This document shows, in pieces, positions 48,084 to 58,045 of a stretch of DNA of 64,000 nucleotides (within the stretch, counting starts at the first letter, position 1; each line of letters begins with the position of its first letter). Under the pieces are notes generated by a model. That model ran no database searches. It saw only the letters and a list, made by a program, of their open reading frames with translations, and was not told the DNA's origin. The translations under genes and the position numbers were made by a program. Where the stretch lies: contig JAAXIC010000018.1 of assembly GCA_012270555.1 (NCBI GenBank), forward strand, positions 84,315 through 148,314, given 5' to 3'. Origin of the DNA: Chloroflexota bacterium (lineage in GTDB: Bacteria > Chloroflexota > UBA11872 > VXOZ01).

Positions 48084-49928
48084 ATGGCTACCACTACACC
48101 GCGCATTCCTCTGTCGGAACAAGAATCCGCTGAGCAGAACGGCCTACTCCGCGTATCTACCCTGGCGGAGTTGCAGGATCAGGGCGTTGTAACGGCTGCG
48201 GGGCACGGGCATACCGTCGCCGTGTTTTGGCACAACGAGCGGGCGTACGCCGTGGACAACCGCTGTCCGCACATGGGTTTTCCGCTGGCAAAGGGCATCT
48301 GCGAGGACGGCGTGCTGACCTGTTACTGGCATTACGCGCGTTTCGACCTGGATTCCGGCGGCGCGTTCGACATCTGGGCCGGGGACGTGCGCACCTTTCC
48401 GGTGACCGTGCAAGATGGCGAGGTGTGGGTTGATCTGCGTGAAACCCAGAGCGTTGACGAACGCTACGCGGAGGAGGTTCCCCGCCTTGAGAAAGCGTTG
48501 GAGCAGGGCATTGCGCTCAATCAAGCCAAGACGATCCTGGCCTTGCGTGACCTCAAGCCTGCGGAGGCAACCAGGCAGATTGTGGCAACAACCGCTGAGT
48601 ACGGCCTGCGACGGGGATCGAGCCGCAATCCCGGCGGTTGGGGCGACGGCCTCACCATCCTCACCGCCATGGCGAACCTGCAGCCGCATCTCTCCGCGGA
48701 CGACCAGCCTCTTTCCCTCTACCACGGCACGCGCCGTGTGGGTAGCGATGCCATGGATCGCACCGAGCGCATCCTGCTCGATCCGTTGCCAACAGAAGCG
48801 ATACCGGCCGCGCGCCTCAAACGCTGGTTTCGGGAGTACGTGGAAGTCCGCGACGCCGATGCGGCGGACCGTACGCTGCGGACGGCGATAGCCGCGGATT
48901 GGTCGCCGGAGCAACTGCTCGACATGCTAGCCGCGGCCGCTACCGACCACTACTACCGCGATTTTTCCCACGTCATGGATACGCTCGCCAAGGCGGCGGA
49001 ATTGCTCGACATAATTGGCTGGGAAAATGCCGAGGCGGTGCTGCCGGCCCTCACGAGCCAGTGGGCGCAGGCGACCCGCGAGGAAGAACGCAACGCCTGG
49101 CTGCGACCGGAAAACCTGGTGGCGCTGGTGGAAGCGGCGGTGCCTGAGCTTGAATCGGCGCTTGATCTCGCGGCACCGTCAACCGGTGGCTGGGACGACA
49201 GCCTGATCGACGCGCTTCTTGGCGACGACCCACAAAAGAGCCTTGATGCGCTACTGGCAGCCTTCCAGCAGGGACTGGCCTTGGCCGATGGGGCGCAGGC
49301 CTTAGCCTATGCTTCCGCACTGCGACTCACGCGCTTTCCCACGAGCAATGAGTTTGGTGACTGGGATACGGCCCTCCACCACTTCACCTACTGCGCCTCG
49401 CTCGCCCAGGTAGCCAAACGCGCGCCGTCTCTCGAACTGGCACGCGGCGTGCTGCACGGCGCTATGGTCGTCTATCAGGCACGCTTCCTCAATATGCCAG
49501 CCGCACGCCTGCCAAATGCAAATACGCTGGCCGCACTGCCGTCCGAGCCTGCTGTCTTACAAGAGCAACTTCTGACGTACTGTGAGCGTCAAGGCGGCGT
49601 GGACGAGGCCGGTGCGGTCACCTACCGCTACCTCAACCTCGGCCATGATCCGGCGCCCCTCATTGCCACGCTCGGCCACGCCGTGCTGCGCGAAGACCCC
49701 AGCTTCCACGACTTCCAGATGCTCGAAGAAGGCGCGCGCCTAGCGCTGGACCTAGCCGAGAGCGGTCACCCCGACGCCTCGTACCAGACACTGGTCGCGA
49801 TTGCCCGCTGGCAAGCGGCCCACGCCCCGACCCCCCGCGCCACCACACAGACCTACACCATTGCCCGCCGTCTGCATAGAGGCGAAGCGGTATACGCCGA
49901 TGACGGTGACAACGGGAGCGGGTCTTGA
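48084..49928 (+). CDS. Rieske [2Fe-2S] N-terminal domain fused to a large helical C-terminal domain
   Basis: CPHMGFPLAKGICEDGVLTCYWHYARFDLDSGGAFD (CxH..CxxH); then ~480 aa helical region. Confidence 0.85.
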   Translation: MATTTPRIPLSEQESAEQNGLLRVSTLAELQDQGVVTAAGHGHTVAVFWHNERAYAVDNRCPHMGFPLAKGICEDGVLTCYWHYARFDLDSGGAFDIWAGDVRTFPVTVQDGEVWVDLRETQSVDERYAEEVPRLEKALEQGIALNQAKTILALRDLKPAEATRQIVATTAEYGLRRGSSRNPGGWGDGLTILTAMANLQPHLSADDQPLSLYHGTRRVGSDAMDRTERILLDPLPTEAIPAARLKRWFREYVEVRDADAADRTLRTAIAADWSPEQLLDMLAAAATDHYYRDFSHVMDTLAKAAELLDIIGWENAEAVLPALTSQWAQATREEERNAWLRPENLVALVEAAVPELESALDLAAPSTGGWDDSLIDALLGDDPQKSLDALLAAFQQGLALADGAQALAYASALRLTRFPTSNEFGDWDTALHHFTYCASLAQVAKRAPSLELARGVLHGAMVVYQARFLNMPAARLPNANTLAALPSEPAVLQEQLLTYCERQGGVDEAGAVTYRYLNLGHDPAPLIATLGHAVLREDPSFHDFQMLEEGARLALDLAESGHPDASYQTLVAIARWQAAHAPTPRATTQTYTIARRLHRGEAVYADDGDNGSGS

Positions 49929-49968
49929 GGATTTTGGCTGAGTTGAGATGACACGCATGCCCGCCGCT

Positions 49969-52900
49969 CTACCGCATAGGGTCTCCGGCGAGAATGAGTA
50001 CCCTTGCTATGTCCGGCATTTCTTCCACGCGGCCCGATTCGGCGTTCCACGCTAATCGTTGCCGCTGGAAGTACTGCACGGTGCGTCCCAGTTCAGGGTC
50101 GTGGAATTCCCCGGTTAAGGGAAAGCCGAACCGTTCCACGCCGCCATTGGCGTTGAAGTACGCCAGGAACCCGTGCGCCACGTAGTGGCCGGTCTCCGGG
50201 AAGTACCGTACTGTTGGCGGCAACTCCTCGCTTGGTTCCGCCGCCCGCGGTTGATGCGCGTCCCACAGCGTCAACAATTCATCGCCCAGCCGACCCAACG
50301 TCACTGCAGCGGGAGTCCCGGCGAGATGCGGACGGTACTCGAAGCGGGCCTTCTCGAAGTACTGCACCGTCAGCCCGGCTCGTTGAAACTCATTGGTCAC
50401 CGGGTAGCCGAACCGCGCCACCCCGCCGTGGGCGTCGAAGTACTCCTTGAAGGCGAAGCCCACGTGCTTGCCGGTGGTGTAGTAGTAGCGCATGCCGCTC
50501 TCCAGGTCTCGGCTCGGCGGTGTTGCCGCAATCACGCCGAAGAGACCGAGTTGCTGTGCGGCGCCGATCAGATGATCACCGTCGCTGCGGGTTGGCAGCG
50601 GCTGCCACTGTTGCTGCGCCGCGTCCCACCGCGCCCAGTACACGTCGGCGTGCGTCACACCCGGCGGCAGCCGCGATCCAGGCAGATATACGCGCAATTC
50701 CAGCGGCTTGTCCAGATGCGTAATGGCAGCGCCGTTGGCATCGAGCAGCCGGAGCACCGTGACCGTATTGCCCACCAGGCTCCGCACCACGCCGTTGTCG
50801 TTTTCCCGGCGTTTTACGAACTGCTCGCCTATGCGCACCCTGGGCGCCATGTCCAACATTGCCGTCGTGTTACCAACCGGCGCGCGCTCGAGCGGCGCTG
50901 GCGGGGCGGCTACCAGATACGCGGAAAAGGTGCTCTCCGTGACACTTGTCATGTCCGCGGGCGCCCGTATCTGCGGCGAGAGCATGACTGTTCCACCCAT
51001 GAAGTCGAGCAACAATGGGTACAGCGGCGATTGCGGGTTGAACGTATTCCAGTAGGTGACGTTCAGGGGCGTAGCGGCCGGCACAACGCGCACTTCCCTG
51101 GCAGCCGCGATGCCCACCGACGCCGGCTGTCCGGCGGGCCACGGCACGGATTGTAGCGTCAGCGACGGCGCATGCAGTGCCGACACGTAGCTGGCGTGGG
51201 TGGTCACGGGGCGGTATTCGTCCTCGCTGACTTTCAGTCTGCCGCTCACGGTGATCATGAGCGGGAGCGGCTCCGGCCAGGCAAGGGTGAGAGGTTCGAG
51301 CCGGACGGTCTCACCGCGTATGCCGTAGACCCGCCCCACAGCCAATGCTGCCGGCTGCCAGCGGACGTGCGCCGGTTCGTAGGCGAGACGCACAACCACG
51401 GTCTCGCCGGGCCTGAGTCTGCCGTCGTCGACGTCCTGGCCTGCGATGCCGAGCGTGGGGGACGACCAGTGTAGTTTGGAAAGCGACCAGTAGCGGCTGG
51501 TGTTCGTGATGATGAGCGTGTAATTGGCGGCTTGCCCGACGGCTACCGGCTCCTCGCTCATTCTCAACTCGACCTGCAGCGGCGAGCGCGACGGTGGGGC
51601 CGTCACCGTGGCGAGGATTTCCTCCTCGACGCCGCTTTCGTCGTTGACGCCGCCGGCGTCCGTGACACCGTTTTCATTTGAGGCCGCCGTTGACGCAGGA
51701 ACGGCCACAGTGGATTCTGAGTCAGTTTCGACGTGGGTGAGGGCCACCGTGCCGGTCTGCGTGCTGGACACGATGACGGAGAACATCGCTGGTTCCCCGC
51801 GGAAGTTTGCCGGTTGGTAGGGGAGTTCCACCACGGCGCTCTCGCCGGGGCGGAGCCTGCCGTCGTCGCCTACTTGGCCACGTCTGCGCAGCGTGGGTGA
51901 CCACCACTCCAAGTTACTCAGCCAGCGATGCCGGCCAACGTTAGTAATGGTGAGCGTGTAGTTGGACGCTTGCCCATCGTTGGCGGGTTCCAGGCTTCGT
52001 TTCAATGCGACGCGCAGCAGCGTTCTAGGCGGCGGTCCCGCCGTTGCTCTATACGTGACTTCGTCTGTGACGCCGAGATTGCCTTCTATGGAGTCTTCGT
52101 TATGCGACCTTGCCTGTGGCCATTCGTCACCCGCGAACGTGCTAGGCGCCAACGCCCGCACGTCCGCCATGTGGGTAACGGTCACGGCGTCGGTCTCTTC
52201 GCTGTCGGCGATTACCGTGAGGGGCAGGGGCGCCGGCCAGGGCACTACCAAGCGCGTCGGTTGCGTGGTTGTGCCGTCAATGAGGACCTGGGAGAGCGCG
52301 AGCTCCGCCGTGCCGCGGCGGGGGCTGAGCGGCCCATAGGCGAGTTGCAGTTTGACCGACCGGCCGGGCTTAAGCTCGCCAGGCGGGTCCCGCGGCCAGG
52401 CGGGGATGAGCGTCTGCGGGCCTACACCCAGCGTTGGCAGCCGCCAGGTGATGTCGGTCAGCGTCTTTTCTCCTCCCGTATTCTTGAGCGTCAGGGTGCA
52501 ACTTAGCGTTTCTCCCTCGGTCAGCGGGCCGGTGGGACACGTCAACGTGACGGTCAAGCGCGGCGGCCAGTTGTTCTCGTCATTTGAGTTGTGCGGATTG
52601 CCGGGCGAATTGTGCACAGCCCTCGTGCAGTCAATGGGTTCGTCCAGCTTGACCGGCAGCCCGGACATGCTGTCTGGAATGCCTCCCGTAAGCTGGTTGC
52701 CTCTGAAATCCGCGTCCTCCAGGGCCGTGAGTGCACCGAGGGATGCCGGGATGGTGCCGGTAAACTGATTGCACTGGAGGCGCAGCCGGGTCAGGTTGAT
52801 GAGGTTACCCAACTCAGAGGGTATGGAGCCGCTCAAGTGATTGAATTGCAAGTAGAGCCGTTTTAGCTGGGCCAGATTGCCCAACTGAATCGGGATTTCG

Positions 52901-54144
52901 CCGCTCAACAGGTTTTTGCTTAGCAAGAGGTACTGCAGTTTAGCCAGGCCGCCCAACTCGGTGGGTATGGAGCCGCTCAACCGATTTGAGTCCAGGTCCA
53001 GGTCAATTAAGTTGCTGAGGTTGCTCAACTCAGGGGGTATGCTGCCGGTCAACTGGTTTTCGTACAGGTAAAGTTTCTGCAGCGCAGAGAGATCGCCCAA
53101 CTGCGTGGGTATGCTGCCGGTTAACTGATTGTCGTGCAGCCAAAGGTCTTTCAGCGCGGAGAGGTTGCCCAACTCCTCAGGGATGCTGCCGCTCAACTCA
53201 TTGTCATACAGGTATAGATTAGTCAGATTGGTAAGGTTGCCCAACTCCTCAGGGATCCTGCCACTTAACTGATTGGCGCCAAGATTCAGTAAAGTTAGCG
53301 CGGAGAGGCCGCCCAACTCCTTGGGAATGCTACCGCTTAAGCGATTGGTAGGTAGGTGCAGGTGGGTCAGCTTCGTAAGGTTGCCTAGCTCTTTGGGGAT
53401 ACTGCCGCTCAACATATTGTCCTGCATCTCTAGTTTCGTAAGCTCAGAGAGGCTGCCCAATTCTTGGGGGATGCTGCCGCTCAGCTTATTGTGCTGAAGG
53501 TTCAAGACGAGGAGCGCGGAGAGGTTGCCCAACTGCGTGGGAATGCTGCCGTTGAGACTCCTACTGCCCACTTCGACCCTTATGACACGTTGCGGTGTGA
53601 GGCCACTGAGCGCAATTCCGTTCCAACTGGAGATGCTCGTGTTCGCGTCCCAGTTCAGGGTGGCGGTGCCCTTCAAGGTGTCTTCCCCGGCCAGCAGCGC
53701 GGCGCAATCGGCCACTAACCCCGTGTTCGTCTTGTCGGAGACCGCGCTGCCGGTAGCGCAGGCGGAGGCGAAGGTTGCGGTGGTGGAGAATTGCGCGGCG
53801 GCGAGGTTATTGGCGCTGTCGCTGATGCTCTGCGCCACCCCGGCGGGCACGTCCACCGTGACGTTCCCGTTGTAGCCGGCCGTCGGCGCGATGGTCACCT
53901 TGTAGACGGTGGTGCTTTCCGCCGTAAAGCCGGTGGCGCTGCCGTTCCCCACCGTGACCTCGCTCTGCGTGAAACCGGTGACGCCTTCCGAGAAGGTGAC
54001 GGTCACCTCGAACGACGCGCCGGTGACTTCCGATGGACCGGTGATGGTAGGGGTTGCCGCCGCCGCCAGCGCGCTCTCGGCGAGGCCGGCGGCGCTAAAC
54101 AGCAGCGCCAGCAAACAGACTAGTGTCCGAGCGGTCTCCCTCAT
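49969..54144 (-). CDS. Secreted plant-type LRR protein with Ig-like/CARDB-like repeats and C-terminal duplicated NGGxxRFGxP module
   Basis: Signal-like N-terminus; ~13 tandem 24-aa repeats LxxLxLxxNxLSGSIPxELGNLxxL; three 'NYTLTITN..LSxLxW.SPTL..GRLRPGE' units; two RYF..GG..RFGxP units. Confidence 0.9.
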   Translation of the reverse strand: MRETARTLVCLLALLFSAAGLAESALAAAATPTITGPSEVTGASFEVTVTFSEGVTGFTQSEVTVGNGSATGFTAESTTVYKVTIAPTAGYNGNVTVDVPAGVAQSISDSANNLAAAQFSTTATFASACATGSAVSDKTNTGLVADCAALLAGEDTLKGTATLNWDANTSISSWNGIALSGLTPQRVIRVEVGSRSLNGSIPTQLGNLSALLVLNLQHNKLSGSIPQELGSLSELTKLEMQDNMLSGSIPKELGNLTKLTHLHLPTNRLSGSIPKELGGLSALTLLNLGANQLSGRIPEELGNLTNLTNLYLYDNELSGSIPEELGNLSALKDLWLHDNQLTGSIPTQLGDLSALQKLYLYENQLTGSIPPELSNLSNLIDLDLDSNRLSGSIPTELGGLAKLQYLLLSKNLLSGEIPIQLGNLAQLKRLYLQFNHLSGSIPSELGNLINLTRLRLQCNQFTGTIPASLGALTALEDADFRGNQLTGGIPDSMSGLPVKLDEPIDCTRAVHNSPGNPHNSNDENNWPPRLTVTLTCPTGPLTEGETLSCTLTLKNTGGEKTLTDITWRLPTLGVGPQTLIPAWPRDPPGELKPGRSVKLQLAYGPLSPRRGTAELALSQVLIDGTTTQPTRLVVPWPAPLPLTVIADSEETDAVTVTHMADVRALAPSTFAGDEWPQARSHNEDSIEGNLGVTDEVTYRATAGPPPRTLLRVALKRSLEPANDGQASNYTLTITNVGRHRWLSNLEWWSPTLRRRGQVGDDGRLRPGESAVVELPYQPANFRGEPAMFSVIVSSTQTGTVALTHVETDSESTVAVPASTAASNENGVTDAGGVNDESGVEEEILATVTAPPSRSPLQVELRMSEEPVAVGQAANYTLIITNTSRYWSLSKLHWSSPTLGIAGQDVDDGRLRPGETVVVRLAYEPAHVRWQPAALAVGRVYGIRGETVRLEPLTLAWPEPLPLMITVSGRLKVSEDEYRPVTTHASYVSALHAPSLTLQSVPWPAGQPASVGIAAAREVRVVPAATPLNVTYWNTFNPQSPLYPLLLDFMGGTVMLSPQIRAPADMTSVTESTFSAYLVAAPPAPLERAPVGNTTAMLDMAPRVRIGEQFVKRRENDNGVVRSLVGNTVTVLRLLDANGAAITHLDKPLELRVYLPGSRLPPGVTHADVYWARWDAAQQQWQPLPTRSDGDHLIGAAQQLGLFGVIAATPPSRDLESGMRYYYTTGKHVGFAFKEYFDAHGGVARFGYPVTNEFQRAGLTVQYFEKARFEYRPHLAGTPAAVTLGRLGDELLTLWDAHQPRAAEPSEELPPTVRYFPETGHYVAHGFLAYFNANGGVERFGFPLTGEFHDPELGRTVQYFQRQRLAWNAESGRVEEMPDIARVLILAGDPMR

Positions 54145-54762
54145 CTGGCGTCACGATCAAAGTAGCAAGAAAATCACGATTCAGGTGCGTTCACGGCTTG
54201 CACTACTTTCCGCAACGCTCAAACCAGTGGGCCGCTCCGGCTTCAAGCTCTCGTCGGCCCGCGCCGGACCCGCGAAGAACCACACCGCGGCAAGAAGCAT
54301 GGTGAGGAAGAAAGTAAAGGCCAATACCGGCCAGTATCTAAAACGTGCGATAGTAGCAGGAGTAGCCACTGCGAGCACCACCCTCTCAGTCCACTAGAGC
54401 TTGAAAATAAGACAGTATGCGAAACACGATAAGTACAGAAGTATAGCGCAACGAGAATCATACAGATACCCGAAGAGTACTGTCAAATTCAAATTTCGGC
54501 CCGTGACTCTTCCAGCGCATGGTCAGACCTGATGGGTAGCCCCGGCGCCAACTCGCTACAGCGCTGTAGCATGGTTGGCTTGAGCGTTGCGAGCACGTGA
54601 AGAGGGCCTATGGGAAGTAACGTTGCCGGCTGCGAGTTATTCCTTGCAGCACCAACACGCCCACCACAGTTCTGGAGTACAATAATGTATGCAGGAGGCG
54701 TGTGGGCACCCGTGCCCGCTTCCCTACAGAATGGTTCGCCGCAGGAAAATTGAGAGACTGCT

Positions 54763-56163
54763 ATGGCTGGAAAGACGCTGTTCGAGAAGATTTGGGAAAG
54801 TCACGTGGTGCATGAGGAGCCAGACGGGCCGGCGCTGCTCTACGTGGACTTGCACCTGGTGCATGAAGTCACATCGGCGCAGGCGTTCGAGGGGCTGCGG
54901 CTGAGCGGCCGCACCGCGCGGCGGCCTGAATTGACGGTTGCGACCGTCGACCACAACGTGCCTACGGCGGACCGCGGCGCGCCCATCGCGGACGACATAT
55001 CCCGTCGGCAGATCGAGGCGATGGAGCAGAACGCCACCGAATTCGGCTTGACGTTCTACGGCTATCGCAGTCCGAACCAAGGCATTGTGCACGTCATCGG
55101 GCCGGAATTGGGCTACACGCAACCCGGCAAAGTGATTGTCTGCGGCGACAGCCACACCTCCACCCACGGCGCGTTTGGCGCCTTTGCGCTGGGTATCGGC
55201 ACCTCGGAAGTGGAGCACGTGCTTGCCACCCAGTGCCTCATTCAGAAGAAGCCCAAGACCATGGAAGTACGGGTGGACGGCGACCTACCCCAAGGCGTGA
55301 CCGCCAAAGACATCATTCTCGGCATCATTGGGCATATCGGCGTGGACGGCGGCGTGGGCTACGTAATCGAGTACACCGGCGAGGCGATACGGTCGCTCTC
55401 CATGGAAGGGCGCATGACCGTCTGCAACATGTCCATCGAGGGCGGCGCGCGCGCCGGCATGATCGCGCCCGACGAGAAGACGTTCGCGTATCTCAAGGGT
55501 CGCAAATATGCGCCGCAGGGGGCCAATTGGGATGAGGCGCTCGCCTACTGGCGGACGCTGGCGACCGATGCCGACGCCGCCTACGATAGCGTGGTGAAGA
55601 TCGACGCCGCTACGCTCGCGCCGCACGTCACCTGGGGCACCAACCCCGGCCAGGTGGTGCCCGTGACCGGGTCCGTGCCTAGTCCGGGCGAGATGACATC
55701 GCCGGAGGAGCAAGCTGCCACAGAGCGGGCATTGACCTATATGGGACTAGAGGGCGGCACGCCCATTCAGGACATTGCCGTAGACCGCGTCTTCTTGGGA
55801 TCGTGCACCAACGCGCGCCTGGAAGACCTGCGGGCGGCGGCCGGCATCGTGCATGGCAAGCGGGTCCACCCCGACGTTAGGGCGATGGTGGTGCCCGGCT
55901 CGACCCTGCTCAAGCAGAAGGCGGAAAGCGAAGGGCTCAATGAGGTCTTTCAGGCCGCCGGTTTCGAGTGGCGCGAGGCCGGTTGCTCCATGTGCCTGGG
56001 CATGAACCCGGATATTCTCGCTCCCGGCGAGCGCTGCGCTTCGACCTCCAACCGCAATTTCGAGGGCCGCCAGGGCAAAGGCGGACGCACCCATCTTGTC
56101 AGTCCGCAGATGGCCGCCGCTGCCGCGATTGCGGGGCGCTTTGTGGACGTGCGCGAGTGGTGA
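54763..56163 (+). CDS. leuC: 3-isopropylmalate dehydratase large subunit
   Basis: [79 protein letters not shown]. Confidence 0.96.
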   Translation: MAGKTLFEKIWESHVVHEEPDGPALLYVDLHLVHEVTSAQAFEGLRLSGRTARRPELTVATVDHNVPTADRGAPIADDISRRQIEAMEQNATEFGLTFYGYRSPNQGIVHVIGPELGYTQPGKVIVCGDSHTSTHGAFGAFALGIGTSEVEHVLATQCLIQKKPKTMEVRVDGDLPQGVTAKDIILGIIGHIGVDGGVGYVIEYTGEAIRSLSMEGRMTVCNMSIEGGARAGMIAPDEKTFAYLKGRKYAPQGANWDEALAYWRTLATDADAAYDSVVKIDAATLAPHVTWGTNPGQVVPVTGSVPSPGEMTSPEEQAATERALTYMGLEGGTPIQDIAVDRVFLGSCTNARLEDLRAAAGIVHGKRVHPDVRAMVVPGSTLLKQKAESEGLNEVFQAAGFEWREAGCSMCLGMNPDILAPGERCASTSNRNFEGRQGKGGRTHLVSPQMAAAAAIAGRFVDVREW

Positions 56164-56281
56164 GAGAAGTGGCGTCGGCCCTAAACTCTGGTGGGCGAGG
56201 ACTGCGGCTAATGTCCGAGCGTGTGATGATTGATGGCCTAGTTAGACGCCCCATTGGAATTGTTGGCACAAGGAAATAGAA

Positions 56282-56890
56282 ATGGAACCATTTGTAAAAC
56301 ACAGCGGCAAGGTAGCCGCCCTCGACCGCGTGAACGTCGATACCGACCAGATCATCCCCAAGCAGTTTCTCAAGCGGATCGAGCGTACGGGCTACGGTCC
56401 ATTTGCGTTCTTCGATTGGCGGTACTTTGAGGACGGCACGACGCCCAACCCGGACTTTGAGTTGAATGACGCGCGCTACGACGGCGCGACGATCCTCGTC
56501 ACCGGCAGAAACTTCGGTTGCGGCTCCTCGCGGGAGCACGCGGCGTGGGCGCTCAAAGAGTACGGGTTTCTCGCCATCATTGCCCCGAGCTTTGCCGACA
56601 TCTTTGCCAATAACGCCGTGGAGAACGGCATGCTGACGGTGGTGCTGCCGCCGGATGACGTGGCAGAGTTGACGCGGCGGGCGCAGACCATAGACGGTTA
56701 CCAAATCACGGTGGACCTGGCGAACACGACGATCCAAGACAACCAGGGCTTTACGGCGACGTTTGCGGTCGATCCCACCGTTCAGCACCGCTTGCTCCAC
56801 GGCCTGGACGCGGTCGGCCTCACCTTGCAGCAGGAAGCTGCCATTGCCGCTTTTGAGGAGCGGCGTCCGGCTTGGCTCACTGTTTCCTGA
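56282..56890 (+). CDS. leuD: 3-isopropylmalate dehydratase small subunit
   Basis: VNVDTDQIIPKQFLKRI; GRNFGCGSSREHAAWAL. Confidence 0.96.
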   Translation: MEPFVKHSGKVAALDRVNVDTDQIIPKQFLKRIERTGYGPFAFFDWRYFEDGTTPNPDFELNDARYDGATILVTGRNFGCGSSREHAAWALKEYGFLAIIAPSFADIFANNAVENGMLTVVLPPDDVAELTRRAQTIDGYQITVDLANTTIQDNQGFTATFAVDPTVQHRLLHGLDAVGLTLQQEAAIAAFEERRPAWLTVS

Positions 56891-57004
56891 CCGGACATTG
56901 CAGCGTTAGCCGTTATTGGCAGAGGCCGCACCGGAAAACCGGTGCGGTCATTTAGTTGTCATGAGTACGGTTGACCGTTCATGACTGGCGCGGTTGAGTG
57001 CGGT

Positions 57005-57913
57005 CTACTCGTCGGCGGTCAGTTGGCGCACCGGCGTCGCGAGCAGGCCGATTTCGGCGATCTCGATCTCCACAACGTCGCCGGCCCGCAGCGCGGCGTC
57101 TTCCGTCACGATGATGCCCGTGCCCGTGCTTACCACGGTGCCCACCGGCACCGGGTTATTGCGCACGAGATACGCGGTCAGGGTCTCGAACGGGTGGCGG
57201 ATCTGGTCGGTATTAGCGGAACTCTCGAAGATCACCGCGCCGTCGCGGCGGATGCGTGCCGTGATCTCCAGATGGTAGGGGTCGGTGATTTCACCCGTCG
57301 TGACCAGGGTCGGCCCGAGGGCCGTGCAGCCGAGGAAGATCTTGGACTGCGGCAGGTAGAGAGGATTCTCGCGCTCGATGTCCCAGGCCGACACGTCATC
57401 GCAGATCGTATACCCGATAATCTCATTCTCGAAGCCCAGCACGTAGGCGAGCTCAGGCTCCGGCGCCGTGAAGCTGGAATCGACGCGAATACCGATGGGC
57501 TCATTCGGCCCGGCGCAGTGCTGCGTGTCGCCTTTGTAGAAGATCTCCGGGCGGTCGGATTGGTAGACCTTGTCGTAGATGCCCATGGGCCCTTCCATGT
57601 CGGCGTCACGAAATTCCGCGCTGCGGCGGTAGGTCACACCACAGCCCCAGACTTGCGGTGGGAATAAGGGCATGGTGAGCCTCGGTTCGTCCGGCTCGAG
57701 GAGTTCTGCATATGCATGCGCGCCGCCGGAGGCGTCGGCAAGCCGGTCGGCAATTACGTCGTCGAGCGAGCGGCGCTGCCGGCGGGCCTCATCCACAAAG
57801 TCGAGCGTGGTCGTGAGGTCTTGTTCCGGGTCGGTGATGTCGATAACCTGTTCGTCTTGCACGACGCCGACGCGAATGCGCGAATCAACATCATAGTACT
57901 GCACTAGTTTCAC
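57005..57913 (-). CDS. Fumarylacetoacetate hydrolase family protein
   Basis: VWGCGVTYRRSAEFRD; EPELAYVLGFENEIIGYTICDDVSAWDIERENPLYLPQSK. Confidence 0.88.
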   Translation of the reverse strand: MKLVQYYDVDSRIRVGVVQDEQVIDITDPEQDLTTTLDFVDEARRQRRSLDDVIADRLADASGGAHAYAELLEPDEPRLTMPLFPPQVWGCGVTYRRSAEFRDADMEGPMGIYDKVYQSDRPEIFYKGDTQHCAGPNEPIGIRVDSSFTAPEPELAYVLGFENEIIGYTICDDVSAWDIERENPLYLPQSKIFLGCTALGPTLVTTGEITDPYHLEITARIRRDGAVIFESSANTDQIRHPFETLTAYLVRNNPVPVGTVVSTGTGIIVTEDAALRAGDVVEIEIAEIGLLATPVRQLTADE

Positions 57914-57934
57914 GGTTTAGCTCCTCATTAGGCA

Positions 57935-57983
57935 GATGGATTCCGCGCCCCCGTGCGGGGGCGAACTTTCGCGGGAATGACGG
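57935..57983. repeat. Extended GATGGATTCC..GGGAATGACGG palindromic repeat
   Basis: GATGGATTCCGCGCCCCCGTGCGGGGGCGAACTTTCGCGGGAATGACGG; related long variant at about 24334-24382. Confidence 0.7.
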
Positions 57984-58045
57984 ATAGTGGGCCGACACAC
58001 AAATAACACCGCACTTGTCGATGAATCGTCACGGGACAAGCGCCT

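Noticed and set aside
50173-51156. 327-aa plus-strand ORF
   Set aside because: Antisense inside the 1391-aa LRR protein.
52630-53560. Regular ~72-bp tandem DNA repeats, superficially array-like
   Set aside because: In-frame LRR coding repeats (24 aa); no spacer/repeat alternation, no cas genes.
54680-54762. leuC leader-peptide attenuator
   Set aside because: The candidate short ORF (MYAGGVWAPVPASLQNGSPQEN) has no Leu run and no clear terminator follows.
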